From JASGTU01 sp963821815 (GTDB taxonomy: Bacteria; Chloroflexota; Anaerolineae; Caldilineales; Caldilineaceae), in the NCBI GenBank assembly GCA_963821815.1, contig CAWGFG010000006.1:496001-560000 (forward strand): 64,000 nt of DNA. The letters are read 5' to 3'. The notes under the pieces were generated by a model. It was not told where the DNA came from. It made no database searches and saw only the letters and a program-made list of their open reading frames with translations. A program made the translations under genes and the position numbers. Below are positions 1 through 10,700 of the stretch, in pieces. How positions within the stretch are numbered: the stretch's first letter is position 1; each line of letters opens with the position of its first letter.

Positions 1-1296
1 GGGATATGGTATGTAGTCTTTGCGGAGCTGCTATTTGTCGGCTCGTTCCTGGTTTGGGCGTGGGTGCGAGCCAACGACCCGGCAGCCAATCACACCGAAC
101 AGCCCATGGACCTCATGTTCATGAATAGCTTGTGGACAAGTCCAACTCTGCCGGCAAATGACGCTTGGCTCTCCGGCTATCCTATCAGCTATTACTATCT
201 TGGCTATTGGCTGCTTGTTACGCTCGGTCAATTGTCATCGACACCACCTGCTTTGGCGTTCAATATTGGGCAAGCATCGTGGTATGGCTTGCTGTTGCTT
301 TCCTCGTTCGGGCTCGGCTTCAACCTGTATAAACTGACCCTCGATCATCCGCAACACAACGGCGACCGCAGCGAGAACAGCAGGGGAGGCGCTGAACATG
401 TCGGAATTCGTGCTACGATAGCCGGCATGATCACAGCGGTATTCGTCGGCGTCATTGGCAACTTGCAGGTCATTCTGGAATGGCTCTACGCGCACGGCGT
501 GCAGATGGACCGGCTGACCGTATGGCTTGGTGTCAACGGCTTTCCGGCCAATGCACAGGTGACGGGCGAGTGGTATATCAGCCATGACTGGTGGTGGTGG
601 CGAAGCAGCCGAGTACTAGAGGACCAAGATTTGCTGGGCAATCACATCGAGGTGATCGATGAGTTCCCCATGTTTAGCTACATTCTGGGCGACAATCATC
701 CTCATGTGCTGGCAATGCCCATCGTACTCCTTGTTATCGGCATGGCGCTGAGCGTCTTTCTGGGAGCACGAAGGATCACGATTCCCAGTGACATGCGCCG
801 TTTCAAACGTGGATGGTTGCAGGTAATTTCCGCTGTACCTATGGGCTATGGAGGCCTTATTATTGTGGTCGTCACCACAGGCAGCCTTTTCTTCCTCAAT
901 ACATGGGACTATCCGCCCTACTGGCTGATGATGGTCGCCAGCATGTTCGTGGGTCTCAGCCTTGCCCGGCCGCGTCCCTCCTGGCGCGATCTCAGTCGAT
1001 CCGCTGATCGCGTCAACTCTGCTCGGTGTTGCACTCGTGGTCGGTCTCCTGAGCGTCTATTTCCCCTATTTCCTGACCGCACAAAGTCAAGCCGGCGGAA
1101 TCTTGCCGAATGTGTTCAATCCCTCGCGTCTCCAGCAGGTTATGCTTATGTTCGGTGTTTTTGTGCCAGCGTTGGCAGCAATCCTGTACTGGTATGGGCG
1201 ATTGTACAAGCCGTCACTGAAGATGCTTGTTTTTTGGCTGGTACTGACGCTTGGGATACCAGCGCTCCTACTTGTGATCAGCGCAGCGGTGGCTAG
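1..1296 (+). CDS. DUF2298 (Chlor_Arch_YYY) membrane protein, N-terminal part, frameshifted
   Basis: Polytopic membrane protein of the DUF2298/TIGR03662 type, a family of putative envelope glycosyltransferases without a proven reaction. The frame is open to base 1 with plausible membrane sequence, so the true start lies left of the window; the first internal start-like codon is at 64. Hallmarks are NSLWTSPTLPANDAW near the start, EFPMFSYILGDNHPHVLAMP around residues 200-219 counted from base 64, and NTWDYPPYW near residue 280. After about base 965 this frame turns into Arg/Ser-rich sequence with no membrane character, while the next frame continues the hydrophobic protein from about base 990. 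Real coding in this frame therefore probably ends around 965-1000. The gene heads a series of five same-strand envelope genes. Confidence 0.8.
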   Translation, partial: GIWYVVFAELLFVGSFLVWAWVRANDPAANHTEQPMDLMFMNSLWTSPTLPANDAWLSGYPISYYYLGYWLLVTLGQLSSTPPALAFNIGQASWYGLLLLSSFGLGFNLYKLTLDHPQHNGDRSENSRGGAEHVGIRATIAGMITAVFVGVIGNLQVILEWLYAHGVQMDRLTVWLGVNGFPANAQVTGEWYISHDWWWWRSSRVLEDQDLLGNHIEVIDEFPMFSYILGDNHPHVLAMPIVLLVIGMALSVFLGARRITIPSDMRRFKRGWLQVISAVPMGYGGLIIVVVTTGSLFFLNTWDYPPYWLMMVASMFVGLSLARPRPSWRDLSRSADRVNSARCCTRGRSPERLFPLFPDRTKSSRRNLAECVQSLASPAGYAYVRCFCASVGSNPVLVWAIVQAVTEDACFLAGTDAWDTSAPTCDQRSGG

Positions 1297-2239
1297 CACT
1301 AGCGCGTTTGCGGGAAGCATGCAACTTCCTGAAGGTGCGACCAGCTACATGCCGATTATCGTGCAGCGCTGGTCCACGCGGCCGTGGACGTTCGTACTAT
1401 TCGGGCTGGGTCTATCTGTGTGTCTGGCAATCATCACGGCGATGGTGCTGAAACCGAATGCCAAGCAACGGGATAACCAGAGGACAACCACCGTAGCCCC
1501 GTTCATCATGATTGTGCTTGGTATTGGGCTGCTTCTCATCTTTGCGCCGGAGTTCGTATTCCTGCGCGACAACTTTGGTTCGCGCATGAATACCGTCTTC
1601 AAATTCTACTACCAAGCTTGGCTACTATTGGCCATCGCCGCCGCCTATATGGTCAGTTCGCTAATGAGTTGGAGACGCCTAAGCGTGCCAATTCCGGCGA
1701 CCGTGCTGGCTTCGCTAACCGTTCTATTGGCGATAGGCGCCATGCTGTTCCCGATCGCGGGCGTATACAGCAAGACGAACGGCTTTGCGTCAGACAATCG
1801 AACCTTAAGCGCAATCGAATACGTTTCGTATGAGAACCCAGGGGAGTTGGCAGCCGTCTCTTGGGTAATGCGCAATACGGAACCAGACGCGCTCATACTG
1901 GAAGGCAAGGGGGCAAGCTATCGCGCCAACTACAGCCGCATCAGTTCAATGACCGGTCGTGGTACACTGCTTGGATGGGACGGGCATGAGTCCCAGTGGC
2001 GCGGCGATCAATACGGCGTGATGGCTGCCGGTCGCGCTGAGTTGCTAGAGCAGATCTATCGAACAGCGCGTGCGGATGAAATACCGGCGCTGCTTGAGCA
2101 GTGGGGGATCGACTATGTCTATATCGGTCCCTCGGAAAGGTCTCAGTATGAACTCGGACCACGGTCCGAAAGTCGAATTGCAGAAGCCATGGAACTCGTA
2201 TTCGAGCAAGGTGATGTCCGAATCTACCAGACGCCTTGA
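962..2239 (+). CDS. DUF2298 membrane protein, C-terminal part after frameshift
   Basis: This frame carries the rest of the DUF2298 protein begun at the left edge. From about base 990 it shows a hydrophobic helix followed by VYFPYFLT, several further membrane segments, and a soluble end with DYVYIGPSER and a closing YQTP, typical of how this family finishes. It lacks any N-terminal half of its own, and the start codon at 962 lies in the overlap with the preceding frame, so it is not an independent gene. The switch amounts to one extra base or two lost bases between about 961 and 1000. It could be a genuine mutation or an assembly error. The stop is 20 bases before the next gene. Confidence 0.75.
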   Translation: MPGRVPPGAISVDPLIASTLLGVALVVGLLSVYFPYFLTAQSQAGGILPNVFNPSRLQQVMLMFGVFVPALAAILYWYGRLYKPSLKMLVFWLVLTLGIPALLLVISAAVASTSAFAGSMQLPEGATSYMPIIVQRWSTRPWTFVLFGLGLSVCLAIITAMVLKPNAKQRDNQRTTTVAPFIMIVLGIGLLLIFAPEFVFLRDNFGSRMNTVFKFYYQAWLLLAIAAAYMVSSLMSWRRLSVPIPATVLASLTVLLAIGAMLFPIAGVYSKTNGFASDNRTLSAIEYVSYENPGELAAVSWVMRNTEPDALILEGKGASYRANYSRISSMTGRGTLLGWDGHESQWRGDQYGVMAAGRAELLEQIYRTARADEIPALLEQWGIDYVYIGPSERSQYELGPRSESRIAEAMELVFEQGDVRIYQTP

Positions 2240-2259
2240 GAGTATGAACATTAATTAAC

Positions 2260-4188
2260 ATGACGACATCCGTAGAGAGCATTCAGCAACCAGCAGTCAA
2301 AGAGGGAGCAAGGAGTTCCCATTCAATCGTCATTACTGTGGAGCAGGCATGCTACGCTGCTTTCGCGCTGTTGGCGGCTGGAGTTCGATACTGGGGACTA
2401 ACCCGCACGCCGCTAGGTATACTGGAGGCGACAAACTCGCTGGCAGCTTGGTGGTCTGCTCATGCGCTGGATGCACCGCTGATGCTCGTCCCCACAAGTC
2501 CGCTCTTCTACCAGCTTCAGCGCCTCATCTTCTGGATCGGCGCTGACGGCGACGCGGCGGCACGAATCATTAGCGTGGCAGCCGGCACGTGCCTAGTGCT
2601 CACTCCCTGGCTGTTCCGCCGTGTTATTGGACGCCAGTCAGCGCTTATCCTAAGCCTGCTATTCGCACTCGATCCTTGGCTGGTCTTTTTCAGCAGGCTA
2701 GCCGATGGCGCCATTTTGTCCACTCTGTTCGCGCTGTCCATCCTCGGCTGTGGCGTGAGCTTGATAATGGCTGAACGTGAGTCTGATATAGGGAACAAAG
2801 CATACTCGTATCTGCTTGCCATCTTATGCGGTCTCTATGTGACCAGCGGACACATGGCGTGGAGCTTTTTACCGGTTGTCATACTCTTCGCCGCGCTGAA
2901 CTATCGTACATTACGGACCGCCATCGTTGTCGACTACTCAGCAGGTCTGCTTTTTCTTGGCGCATTCCTTCTAGGCAGCACCGGATGGCTGACCGATCCT
3001 GGCGGCGTCACGCTGATCAGCGCCAGTCTGACACAATGGGTCAACTCCGTCTTCTCCGCGGGCAGTCCCACTCTGGACACCCAGGCGGCTGCAGGCTACG
3101 CGCGGACTTGGCCCTTGAGCAGGCTGCTGGCTGATGAGCCATTTGTCCTCCTCTTTGGGCTTGGCGGTCTTCTGCACATGAGCTGGCGTCGCAACCGCTA
3201 CCCCTTTGCTGAAGTGCGTTGGTTGACGATTTTGTGGGGCTGGTTCTTGTGGGGAGCGTTTCTGGCTGCAATGCCAGGTCGATCTCCATACGGGTTGTTG
3301 GTACTTGTGTTCCCACTACTCTTTGGCGCCGCGCATCTGGCGTCTGTGATGTTGCATACTGTACCGTTGGGAGAGCATGTACGCGAGACACTTGGCGTGT
3401 TTGCCATTCTAGTCGTTTTGTTGGTGTCAATGGTATTTTGGACCACTGCGTTGGCTTCAAGCCCCTCACTGGATATGTTCCTATTGCAGGCGATCTCGCT
3501 CATGTTGCTGTTATCGGCGGCGGTGCTGGTGTTCTTCGGCATCTATGTTAGCTGGCGTTCAGCAGCCTGGGCAGGCGTAGTTGTCCTCGGTGGTGCACTA
3601 CTCCTACTGAATATTGGCTCTACCTGGCGAGTTAATCATCGTACCGACCTCGGTCGTCTCGGCAGCTTGCTTAACAGCAGCACCGACATTGATATGCGGC
3701 AGCTAGTCACGGATATTGAGAAATACAGCGCGCAGACCTTTGGAGATGCGCACGAGGCGCCGATACTTATTGATGTTGCAAACGGCGGCGAATCGGACCG
3801 GCTTTCGCAAGAACAGAAGACAATCCTGGCGTGGAATTTGCGCAATATGGGCAATCTCACGTGGCGAGTGGATCCGCCTACGCCGGAACAGCAGGAGGGT
3901 CTGTCTCCTGTGTTAATCATCACGCCAAAGTTAGCTTCTGATGAAGATACACCGGCTCTGCTCAGTCGGCACGTAGGAAGCACGTACCGGCTCCGCTCAT
4001 ATGATCCAGTGCGAGATCCGAATAGCGAGCGCTGGTCTGTTGAAGGTGTCAGCAGCGGCGATACTAGACTAGACTGGTTGTGGACAACGAAGCTGCGCCC
4101 ATGGATGCGCTGGCTGATGTACCGCCAACCAATGACACCGCAAGCCACTGAGCAAGTTGTGCTTTGGGCGCCGTGGCAAGAGCCATAG
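2260..4188 (+). CDS. Polytopic membrane glycosyltransferase-like protein (GT39/ArnT-like fold)
   Basis: A 642-residue integral membrane protein with about a dozen hydrophobic segments between residues 25 and 455 and a soluble extracytoplasmic C-terminus of about 180 residues. The general layout (first loop after helix 1, then regularly spaced helices such as ALDPWLVFFSRLADGA near residue 135) matches the GT-C glycosyltransferases that use polyprenyl-phosphate sugars. The usual acidic pair in the first loop is not clear: the position reads GILEATNSLAAWW, with one Glu and no adjacent Asp. Either the catalytic site differs or the protein has a non-catalytic role. It sits between two other members of the same locus and is probably co-transcribed with them. 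Its substrate cannot be told from sequence. Confidence 0.65.
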   Translation: MTTSVESIQQPAVKEGARSSHSIVITVEQACYAAFALLAAGVRYWGLTRTPLGILEATNSLAAWWSAHALDAPLMLVPTSPLFYQLQRLIFWIGADGDAAARIISVAAGTCLVLTPWLFRRVIGRQSALILSLLFALDPWLVFFSRLADGAILSTLFALSILGCGVSLIMAERESDIGNKAYSYLLAILCGLYVTSGHMAWSFLPVVILFAALNYRTLRTAIVVDYSAGLLFLGAFLLGSTGWLTDPGGVTLISASLTQWVNSVFSAGSPTLDTQAAAGYARTWPLSRLLADEPFVLLFGLGGLLHMSWRRNRYPFAEVRWLTILWGWFLWGAFLAAMPGRSPYGLLVLVFPLLFGAAHLASVMLHTVPLGEHVRETLGVFAILVVLLVSMVFWTTALASSPSLDMFLLQAISLMLLLSAAVLVFFGIYVSWRSAAWAGVVVLGGALLLLNIGSTWRVNHRTDLGRLGSLLNSSTDIDMRQLVTDIEKYSAQTFGDAHEAPILIDVANGGESDRLSQEQKTILAWNLRNMGNLTWRVDPPTPEQQEGLSPVLIITPKLASDEDTPALLSRHVGSTYRLRSYDPVRDPNSERWSVEGVSSGDTRLDWLWTTKLRPWMRWLMYRQPMTPQATEQVVLWAPWQEP

Positions 4189-4252
4189 GCTTAACATTGA
4201 TTTGTGGATGGATAGTTTGTAATAAACTGTATGAAGAGAGTGGACTGAACGT

Positions 4253-7200
4253 ATGAGCGAGAGTGTGCAAGAGTACAAGCCGGCGCCAAGCCGAGGCATT
4301 GAACCGGAAGGCGCAACAGTTGCGGACGTAGTCGCAAGTCAGACCGTACAGAACCGCCATGGCGTACTCGATAAACCGGTCTCCGAGCTAATCACGCTGA
4401 ATTGGGAGTTCCTGGCCTGGGCAGTGCTGCTGATCATCGCAGCCGTGGCGCGCTTTTATATGCTTGGGGTGCGCGCCATGAGCCATGACGAGAGCCTGCA
4501 CGCACTCTATTCGTATTATCTCTATGATGCGGGCAACTACGAGCACAACCCAATGATGCACGGCCCGCTGCTTTTCCATATCAACGCCTTGGTCTACTTC
4601 CTGTTTGGCGATTCGGACTTCACAGCCCGCTTGGGACCTGCAGTGGCGGGTTTGGCGTTAGTCGCCATGTTCATTCCCTACAGGCGCTTCGTGGGCCGTG
4701 TAGGCGCCTTGGCCGTTGGAATCTTGGTTGCATTCAGCCCCAGCCTGCTATTCCATAGTCGATATATCCGCAATGACATCTATATAGCTCTGTTCGCTGT
4801 AGTCTGGATTTACGCTCTCTTCCGCTACTTCGAAGCTGCAAACAATAAACGTTCGCGTTGGCTGCTGGTGATGACTCTAGCGATGGCATTCGGCTTTGTC
4901 ACAAAGGAGAATTTCTTCCTCTTCGGCGCGCTCATGGGCGCCTGGACCATGGGCCTCGCGCTTTGGCATGTACTCGAGTCGCGTACGCTCTATTTGGCCG
5001 CACTGTTGCTATTGGCCGCAGGCGCAGCTTTTTGGCTGTACGAAACCGGATTCACATTGTACGCTATGCTGCTTGGCGGCATCGGCGCAATCGCCGCCCT
5101 GATACTGCTCGTGCTGTGGCTCTCGCGCAGCGGCTGGTCCAGCATCCGCAATAATCGCCCGGCGGACTTGGCCGTGCTTACGCTAACGCTAGTGCTTCCG
5201 TTTGGCGCACCGGTTGGCCATGTATTGCTCGGGTGGGATCCGCTCGCTTCCGCCACGACGATGGACATCGTTCGTTCGGCCATACTCGTTGCCATCATGG
5301 CCGCTTTGAGCGTGGGCCTTGCCGTCTTCTGGTTCGGAATGCGCGACCGAGACGAATTTCCTGCGGGCATCACTTTGCGCCAGTGGGCCTGGCTCATGGC
5401 GACATTCTGGGTGATACAGATTCTCTTCTTCACGACTTTCCTAACCAACACTCGTAACGGCCTCGCCAGCGGCATTGTGGGCAGCCTAGGCTACTGGATG
5501 GCGCAACAGGAAGTCGCACGCGGTGGTCAGCCCTGGTTTTACTACATCATGTTGGGCGGCCTGTACGAGTTTCTGCCCATTGCTTTATCAGTCGGCGGCA
5601 TATTGACGATCCTAAGAGGCGTCTTTGGCAACGCCGGCTGGGACCCCGTCGCCAGCGTTGACCCGCCGCCCAGCGCAGACAGCGCTGCCTGGCAGGACGA
5701 CAGTTCGGCATTCTCTGCGCACGAGAATCGTCGTTTGTTCGCGGTCTTCGGTATCGTGTGGATCGTCGGCAGCTGGACTGCGTATATGGTGGCTGGCGAG
5801 AAGATGCCCTGGTTAATGACGCACATTGCGCTGCCCATGTGCGTTGTCGGTGGATGGTGGTTCGCCTGGTTGGTATACAAAGTCGCGTGGCGTAAGGCGA
5901 GACAGGCTCATGCACTCTGGCTCATCGCGGCTGGTCCGGCGCTGTTGTTCTTGCTCATTGTGATGGTCAGCAGCGGGCCGATCTTCGGCCGTTCAACTGT
6001 AGTTGTCGGCAATACGCTGCAATGGATTATGGCGTTGCTCGCCTTTGCTTTGCTTGCCTATGCCGTCTACCGAGCGTTCAGCCGCACAACCTGGCGTGAC
6101 GGCGTCGTTTTACTGGGCCTGGGCGGTGTTGCGCTGCTCTTCCTGCTCACGATCCGTTTTACATACATGCTGAACTACATCAACTATGATATGGCAACCG
6201 AGTATCTCGTCTACGCCCACGGTTCGCCTGACATCAAACGAGCGCTGGCTGAAATCGACAAGATTAGTGAGCGCACGGTAGGCGATCGAAACATCGTTGT
6301 GGCGTATGATGACGAAAGCTCCTGGCCCATGAGCTGGTACATGCGCCTCTATCCCAACGCGCGCTTTTACGGCAGCAACCCCACCAGCGAAACCATGACG
6401 GCGCCCGTCATCCTGGTCGGTCCGAAGAACTTTGAAGCCGTACGGCCCTACGTGGCGAGAGATTACGTGAAGCGGCCCTATCGCCGGATTTGGTGGCCTG
6501 ATCAGTCGTATATGAGCCTAACACTGCAACAGGTCTTCGATACGCTGCGCAGCCGAGACAAGATGAAGCGTCTCTTTGATATCGCGTTTTACCGGCGTTA
6601 TCCGGATGCGGAAGATCCGACACAGCCGCGCGACTTGACTGAGTGGCCCTCTCGCTCGGAGATGGAGATGTACGTACGTCGCGATATTGCGGAAGATATC
6701 TGGGATCTTTCACTAGCGCCTGTGGTGTCAGCCAGCAGCAATGTGGAGAATTTGGCGCTGGAGCGCGAGGTAGATCTAGCCGCATCTAACATCTTTAGTG
6801 CGACCTATGACGGTCTGCCTCTCCTTACGCCGCGGGCCATCGCTACCGATGCCAGAGGGCGAATCGTAATCGCCGATACTGGTAATCATCGGGTTGTGGT
6901 TCTCAATAGCGATGGAGAGCTGCTCTTCACTATCGGGAGCCTGTGCCGGCTTGGCGAAGGCGAAGCGGGCGGCTGCATCGATCCAGATGGAAGCGGTCGG
7001 CGCTTATTGGGCGACGGTCAGTTCAACGAACCCTGGGGCGTCGCAGTGGACAGTGCCGGCAACATCTATGTAGCCGACACGTGGAACGGGCGCATCCAGG
7101 TTTTCAACGAGTCGGGTCTGTTCCAGCGCAGTTGGGGCTATTTCAACACCACTGATGGCGAGCTTGGCGACCCATTCGCCATGTTCGGCCCGAGAGGTGT

Positions 7201-7702
7201 CGCGGTTGACCTGGACGGCAACTTGCTTGTGGCGGACACCGGCAATAAGCGTATTCTACGTTTCAATCCGTACGGAGAGTTCATAGACCAGGTTGGCGGA
7301 GGCGGCGTCATACTCGGTCGCTTTGAGGAACCAACCGATGTTGCCGTCAGTCCCGTGGACGGGACCATCTATGTGGCCGACAACTGGAATCGCCGAATCC
7401 AGAAACTGGATCCGCAGTTGCAACCGCTCGTAGAATGGCCGGTGCCAGGATGGGAAAGCCGAGAAATCTATCACAAACCGTCGATAAGCGTGGCGGAAAA
7501 CGGGGATGTCTACATCAGTGATCCCGAGTATTACCGCGTCGTAGTTTTCAGTCCGGCTGGCGAGTTGAAGGCTTCCTTCGGCGACTATGGTACAGACAAC
7601 AATCGATTTGCATTGCCAAACGGTGTCGACGCATCGCAGGATTCGGTGCTGGTGGCTGATGCAGACAACAATCGCGTCATGCAGTTTCCGTTATTGCCGT
7701 AG
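4253..7702 (+). CDS. TIGR03663-like mannosyltransferase fused to a six-repeat NHL beta-propeller
   Basis: 1149 residues. Residues about 45-830 match the Chlor_Arch_YYY mannosyltransferase-type GT-C family: AMSHDESLHALYSYYL near residue 75-90 gives the expected Asp-Glu pair, followed by NPMMHGPLLFH and SRYIRNDIYIALF, with about 14 membrane helices. From about residue 856 there are six NHL repeats, each with the pattern VA.D..GN.YVADT.N.R, enough for one closed propeller. The propeller should face the outside, like the catalytic loop. Members of the family are usually described as likely dolichyl/polyprenyl-phosphate-mannose users; the acceptor is unknown. The NHL tail suggests binding to a polymer or protein partner at the surface. 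The gene is 64 bases after its upstream neighbour and 45 before the next. Confidence 0.8.
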   Translation: MSESVQEYKPAPSRGIEPEGATVADVVASQTVQNRHGVLDKPVSELITLNWEFLAWAVLLIIAAVARFYMLGVRAMSHDESLHALYSYYLYDAGNYEHNPMMHGPLLFHINALVYFLFGDSDFTARLGPAVAGLALVAMFIPYRRFVGRVGALAVGILVAFSPSLLFHSRYIRNDIYIALFAVVWIYALFRYFEAANNKRSRWLLVMTLAMAFGFVTKENFFLFGALMGAWTMGLALWHVLESRTLYLAALLLLAAGAAFWLYETGFTLYAMLLGGIGAIAALILLVLWLSRSGWSSIRNNRPADLAVLTLTLVLPFGAPVGHVLLGWDPLASATTMDIVRSAILVAIMAALSVGLAVFWFGMRDRDEFPAGITLRQWAWLMATFWVIQILFFTTFLTNTRNGLASGIVGSLGYWMAQQEVARGGQPWFYYIMLGGLYEFLPIALSVGGILTILRGVFGNAGWDPVASVDPPPSADSAAWQDDSSAFSAHENRRLFAVFGIVWIVGSWTAYMVAGEKMPWLMTHIALPMCVVGGWWFAWLVYKVAWRKARQAHALWLIAAGPALLFLLIVMVSSGPIFGRSTVVVGNTLQWIMALLAFALLAYAVYRAFSRTTWRDGVVLLGLGGVALLFLLTIRFTYMLNYINYDMATEYLVYAHGSPDIKRALAEIDKISERTVGDRNIVVAYDDESSWPMSWYMRLYPNARFYGSNPTSETMTAPVILVGPKNFEAVRPYVARDYVKRPYRRIWWPDQSYMSLTLQQVFDTLRSRDKMKRLFDIAFYRRYPDAEDPTQPRDLTEWPSRSEMEMYVRRDIAEDIWDLSLAPVVSASSNVENLALEREVDLAASNIFSATYDGLPLLTPRAIATDARGRIVIADTGNHRVVVLNSDGELLFTIGSLCRLGEGEAGGCIDPDGSGRRLLGDGQFNEPWGVAVDSAGNIYVADTWNGRIQVFNESGLFQRSWGYFNTTDGELGDPFAMFGPRGVAVDLDGNLLVADTGNKRILRFNPYGEFIDQVGGGGVILGRFEEPTDVAVSPVDGTIYVADNWNRRIQKLDPQLQPLVEWPVPGWESREIYHKPSISVAENGDVYISDPEYYRVVVFSPAGELKASFGDYGTDNNRFALPNGVDASQDSVLVADADNNRVMQFPLLP

Positions 7703-7747
7703 CGAAGTCGTGGCGCGTACGTCAGCAACTGCAGAGGCGTCTGGCGC

Positions 7748-10700
7748 ATGCGATCCGTAGCTGAGAGCAACCGCATACCCACAATCCGTCGCTACCTGAT
7801 CGGCGCCGGATTCGTGTTGCTCGCCATCGGCGGGCAGTTGCTTTTGCGCTCGGGGATGGCGTGGCTCGGAGGCATGCTGTTGTTGGGCAGCGCCAGCGTC
7901 TTTGCTATGGTGTTTCGCGCAGAGCAGGCTATCAGCTACGCATTGAATGCGAAGGTTGCAGGCTGGCACTCACCTCGCGATTGGTTCGTCGTGACCGCAC
8001 TAGCGGCAGCCATTGTGCTCGCCGTAGCATCCCTGTTGAAGCTTGACGTTTATCAGCCAGACAGCACATTTTGGACGCTGTATATCGCCAGCATTGCTCC
8101 GCTGGTACTTGTTCCACTGACCATTCTCATCGTCGACTATATCCGAAGCAGTCGCCGTCCGGGCAGTTCCTTCTATTGGCTGCTCGGAATTTTGGCATTG
8201 GCAGTCATTGTGCGATTTGTGGCGCTTTCCAGCCTGCCATTCGGCACATGGTACGACGAGGCAGCTAACGGACTGGAATCGCTGCGCATCCTCAACGAGC
8301 CGCAGTACAGACCCGTCTACACCGACGGTGTCAACTCGTCCGGTCACTATCTCTACATGATCGCTGCCGCCTTTGAGCTATTCGGCATCAGCACGCACTC
8401 CATACGCTTGGTTAGCGCGGCGGCTGGCGTTGGGGCGGTAGCTGCGGGATATCTGGTTGGCCGCGAGCTTTTCGACCGCGCGGGAGGATTGGTGTTGGCC
8501 TTTATGCTTGCGATTTCGCGCTGGGCTATTAACTTCAGCCGGCTAGGCATGTACAATATGCTGACGCCGTTTCTGGAACTGTTTGCAGTAGGGTTCTTGT
8601 TACGGGCTCTGCACTCCAATCGCTTCTCTGATTATATGCTCGCCGGTGTAGCGATGGGATTTGGGCTTTGCTTCTATTCAGCATTTCAACTGTTTATGGT
8701 GGCTGTTGCGCTGTTCCTTGCTCTGATAATGGCCACAGAATGGCGCCCCGGTTATCGCTTCTTTGTCGGCATCGCCATCACTGCATTCAGCGCCCTCGTG
8801 GTAATCGCTCCTCTTGCCTACTATGCGTATGAGCGACCGGACTCCTATTTCGCGCGTATAGAGGATACGTCACTCTTTGCGGACAAGGAGCCGGATGAGC
8901 GGTTTTCAGCGCTGGTAGAGAATTCCCGCAAGCATTTGCTAATGTTCAACGTGCGGGGCGATCCCAATGGTCGTCATAACCTGCCCGGCGAGCCCATGCT
9001 TGATCCTGTGATTGCAGCCCTGTTTGTGATTGGCACAGCGCTGTCGCTCTGGCGCATTCGTCAACCCGTCGCACTCTTCCTACTGCTTTGGTTCGTTATC
9101 GGCTTACTAGGCGGAATCCTATCTCTGGACTTTGAAGCGCCTCAGTCACTGCGCGCCATCAGTACGATGCCTGTGGTCTACATCTTGGCTACCATGCCAC
9201 TCTATATGCTCGGGCGCGAGTGGCGCCATGACGGCGGTCGCTATATACCGTACGCATCGCTTGGCCTAGTCGCACTGATTCTGCTACCGGCGGCATCCTA
9301 CAATCTCGACTTGTACTTCCGTCGACAGGCAACTGACTTCGCATCTTGGAATGCGTTTTCGACGCCGGAGACGTTGACCGCGAAAGTCCTGAACAACTTG
9401 GATCCGGACACACGAGCTTACGTGGTCTCCTTGTATGACGATCACCCGACGATCCGTTTCCTCGCGAGCGACGCTCCAGCACACGAGCGCCTGGACACAA
9501 CGGCTACCATGCCCATCATCGAACCGTCGCAATCGGGCATCATGCTTATCCTTGACGCAGAGCGCGGCGATCTCTATCGGCAAGCGTTGCAGGTCTATCC
9601 GGGCGCCGTAGCAGAAGAAGTGCGATCGCCTTTCGGTGGTCCGATTGTGCTGTACACGGTAGAAGTGTCGCCCCAAGTGCGCGACAGCATTCAGGGCTTC
9701 ACTGCCGTCTACCAGTCTGCAGCGGACAGCGAAGTCACGGTGGAGCGCAAGGAGCCGGTTATAAATGCCAACTGGCCTGCGGATGCGCCACTCAGCCAAC
9801 CATTTAGGACCGAATGGCACGGTGTCCTTGCCGCCAATTCCTACGGACCCTACCAGTTTGGGCTCACTGCACCCGGTGCAGCTTCTTTGTACGTCGATGA
9901 AACGCTCGTGTTGGAGCAGGAGGAAGCTGGTACAGCCAGTGAATCTTTAGTGGTGCCGAAAGGGTTGCACCTAATCCGTGTGGAAGCGGAGAGCGGCGAT
10001 GGCGCCGTACGTCTCATCTGGCGAACGCCAGACCGCGAAGCGGAAGCAGTGCCCTCTTGGTCGGTTTTCAGCGCTCCTGTCACCAACAACGGCCTGCTGG
10101 GCCGATACTTTCCAAATGATAGTTGGTCGGGTGAACCAGCACTGGAACAGATCGACAGTAACTTCGACATGTACTTCCACGTACCTATGTTGTCGAGACC
10201 GTATACGGTTTCGTGGACCGGAAAAGTGGCAATACCGGAATCGGGCAAGCAGGGATTTGCACTGGAATCTAATGACGAATCCAGCCTCTTCATTGATGGT
10301 AAACTTGTTGCAAAGAGTGAAGGTCGCGGTCTACTGGGCAGCGGTTTTCTGGACCTAAGCGGCGGCTTGCACGATATTGAATTACGATTCGCGGATCGCA
10401 GTGACCATACATTCATCAAAGCGTACTGGATACCGCCACAGAGCCTAGTTGCGCAGGCCCAACAGGTGCTGCCCACAGCTATGCTTTTCCCGCCACAGGG
10501 CAGTTATGAGCGAATCGCCATGCCAGCGCTAACCGACGTCGTTCAATCAGATTATTCGGTTGCTCCTCAGCCGGCTTCAATTGCCGACTCCGTCGTCGCC
10601 GAGGTCGTGGCGGAACTCAGCGGTCCGCCGGCTGGGGTTGCGTTGCAGAATGGCGCCATCGTTGTTACCATTCCCGAACTCGGTAGAGTAACCGTACTGC

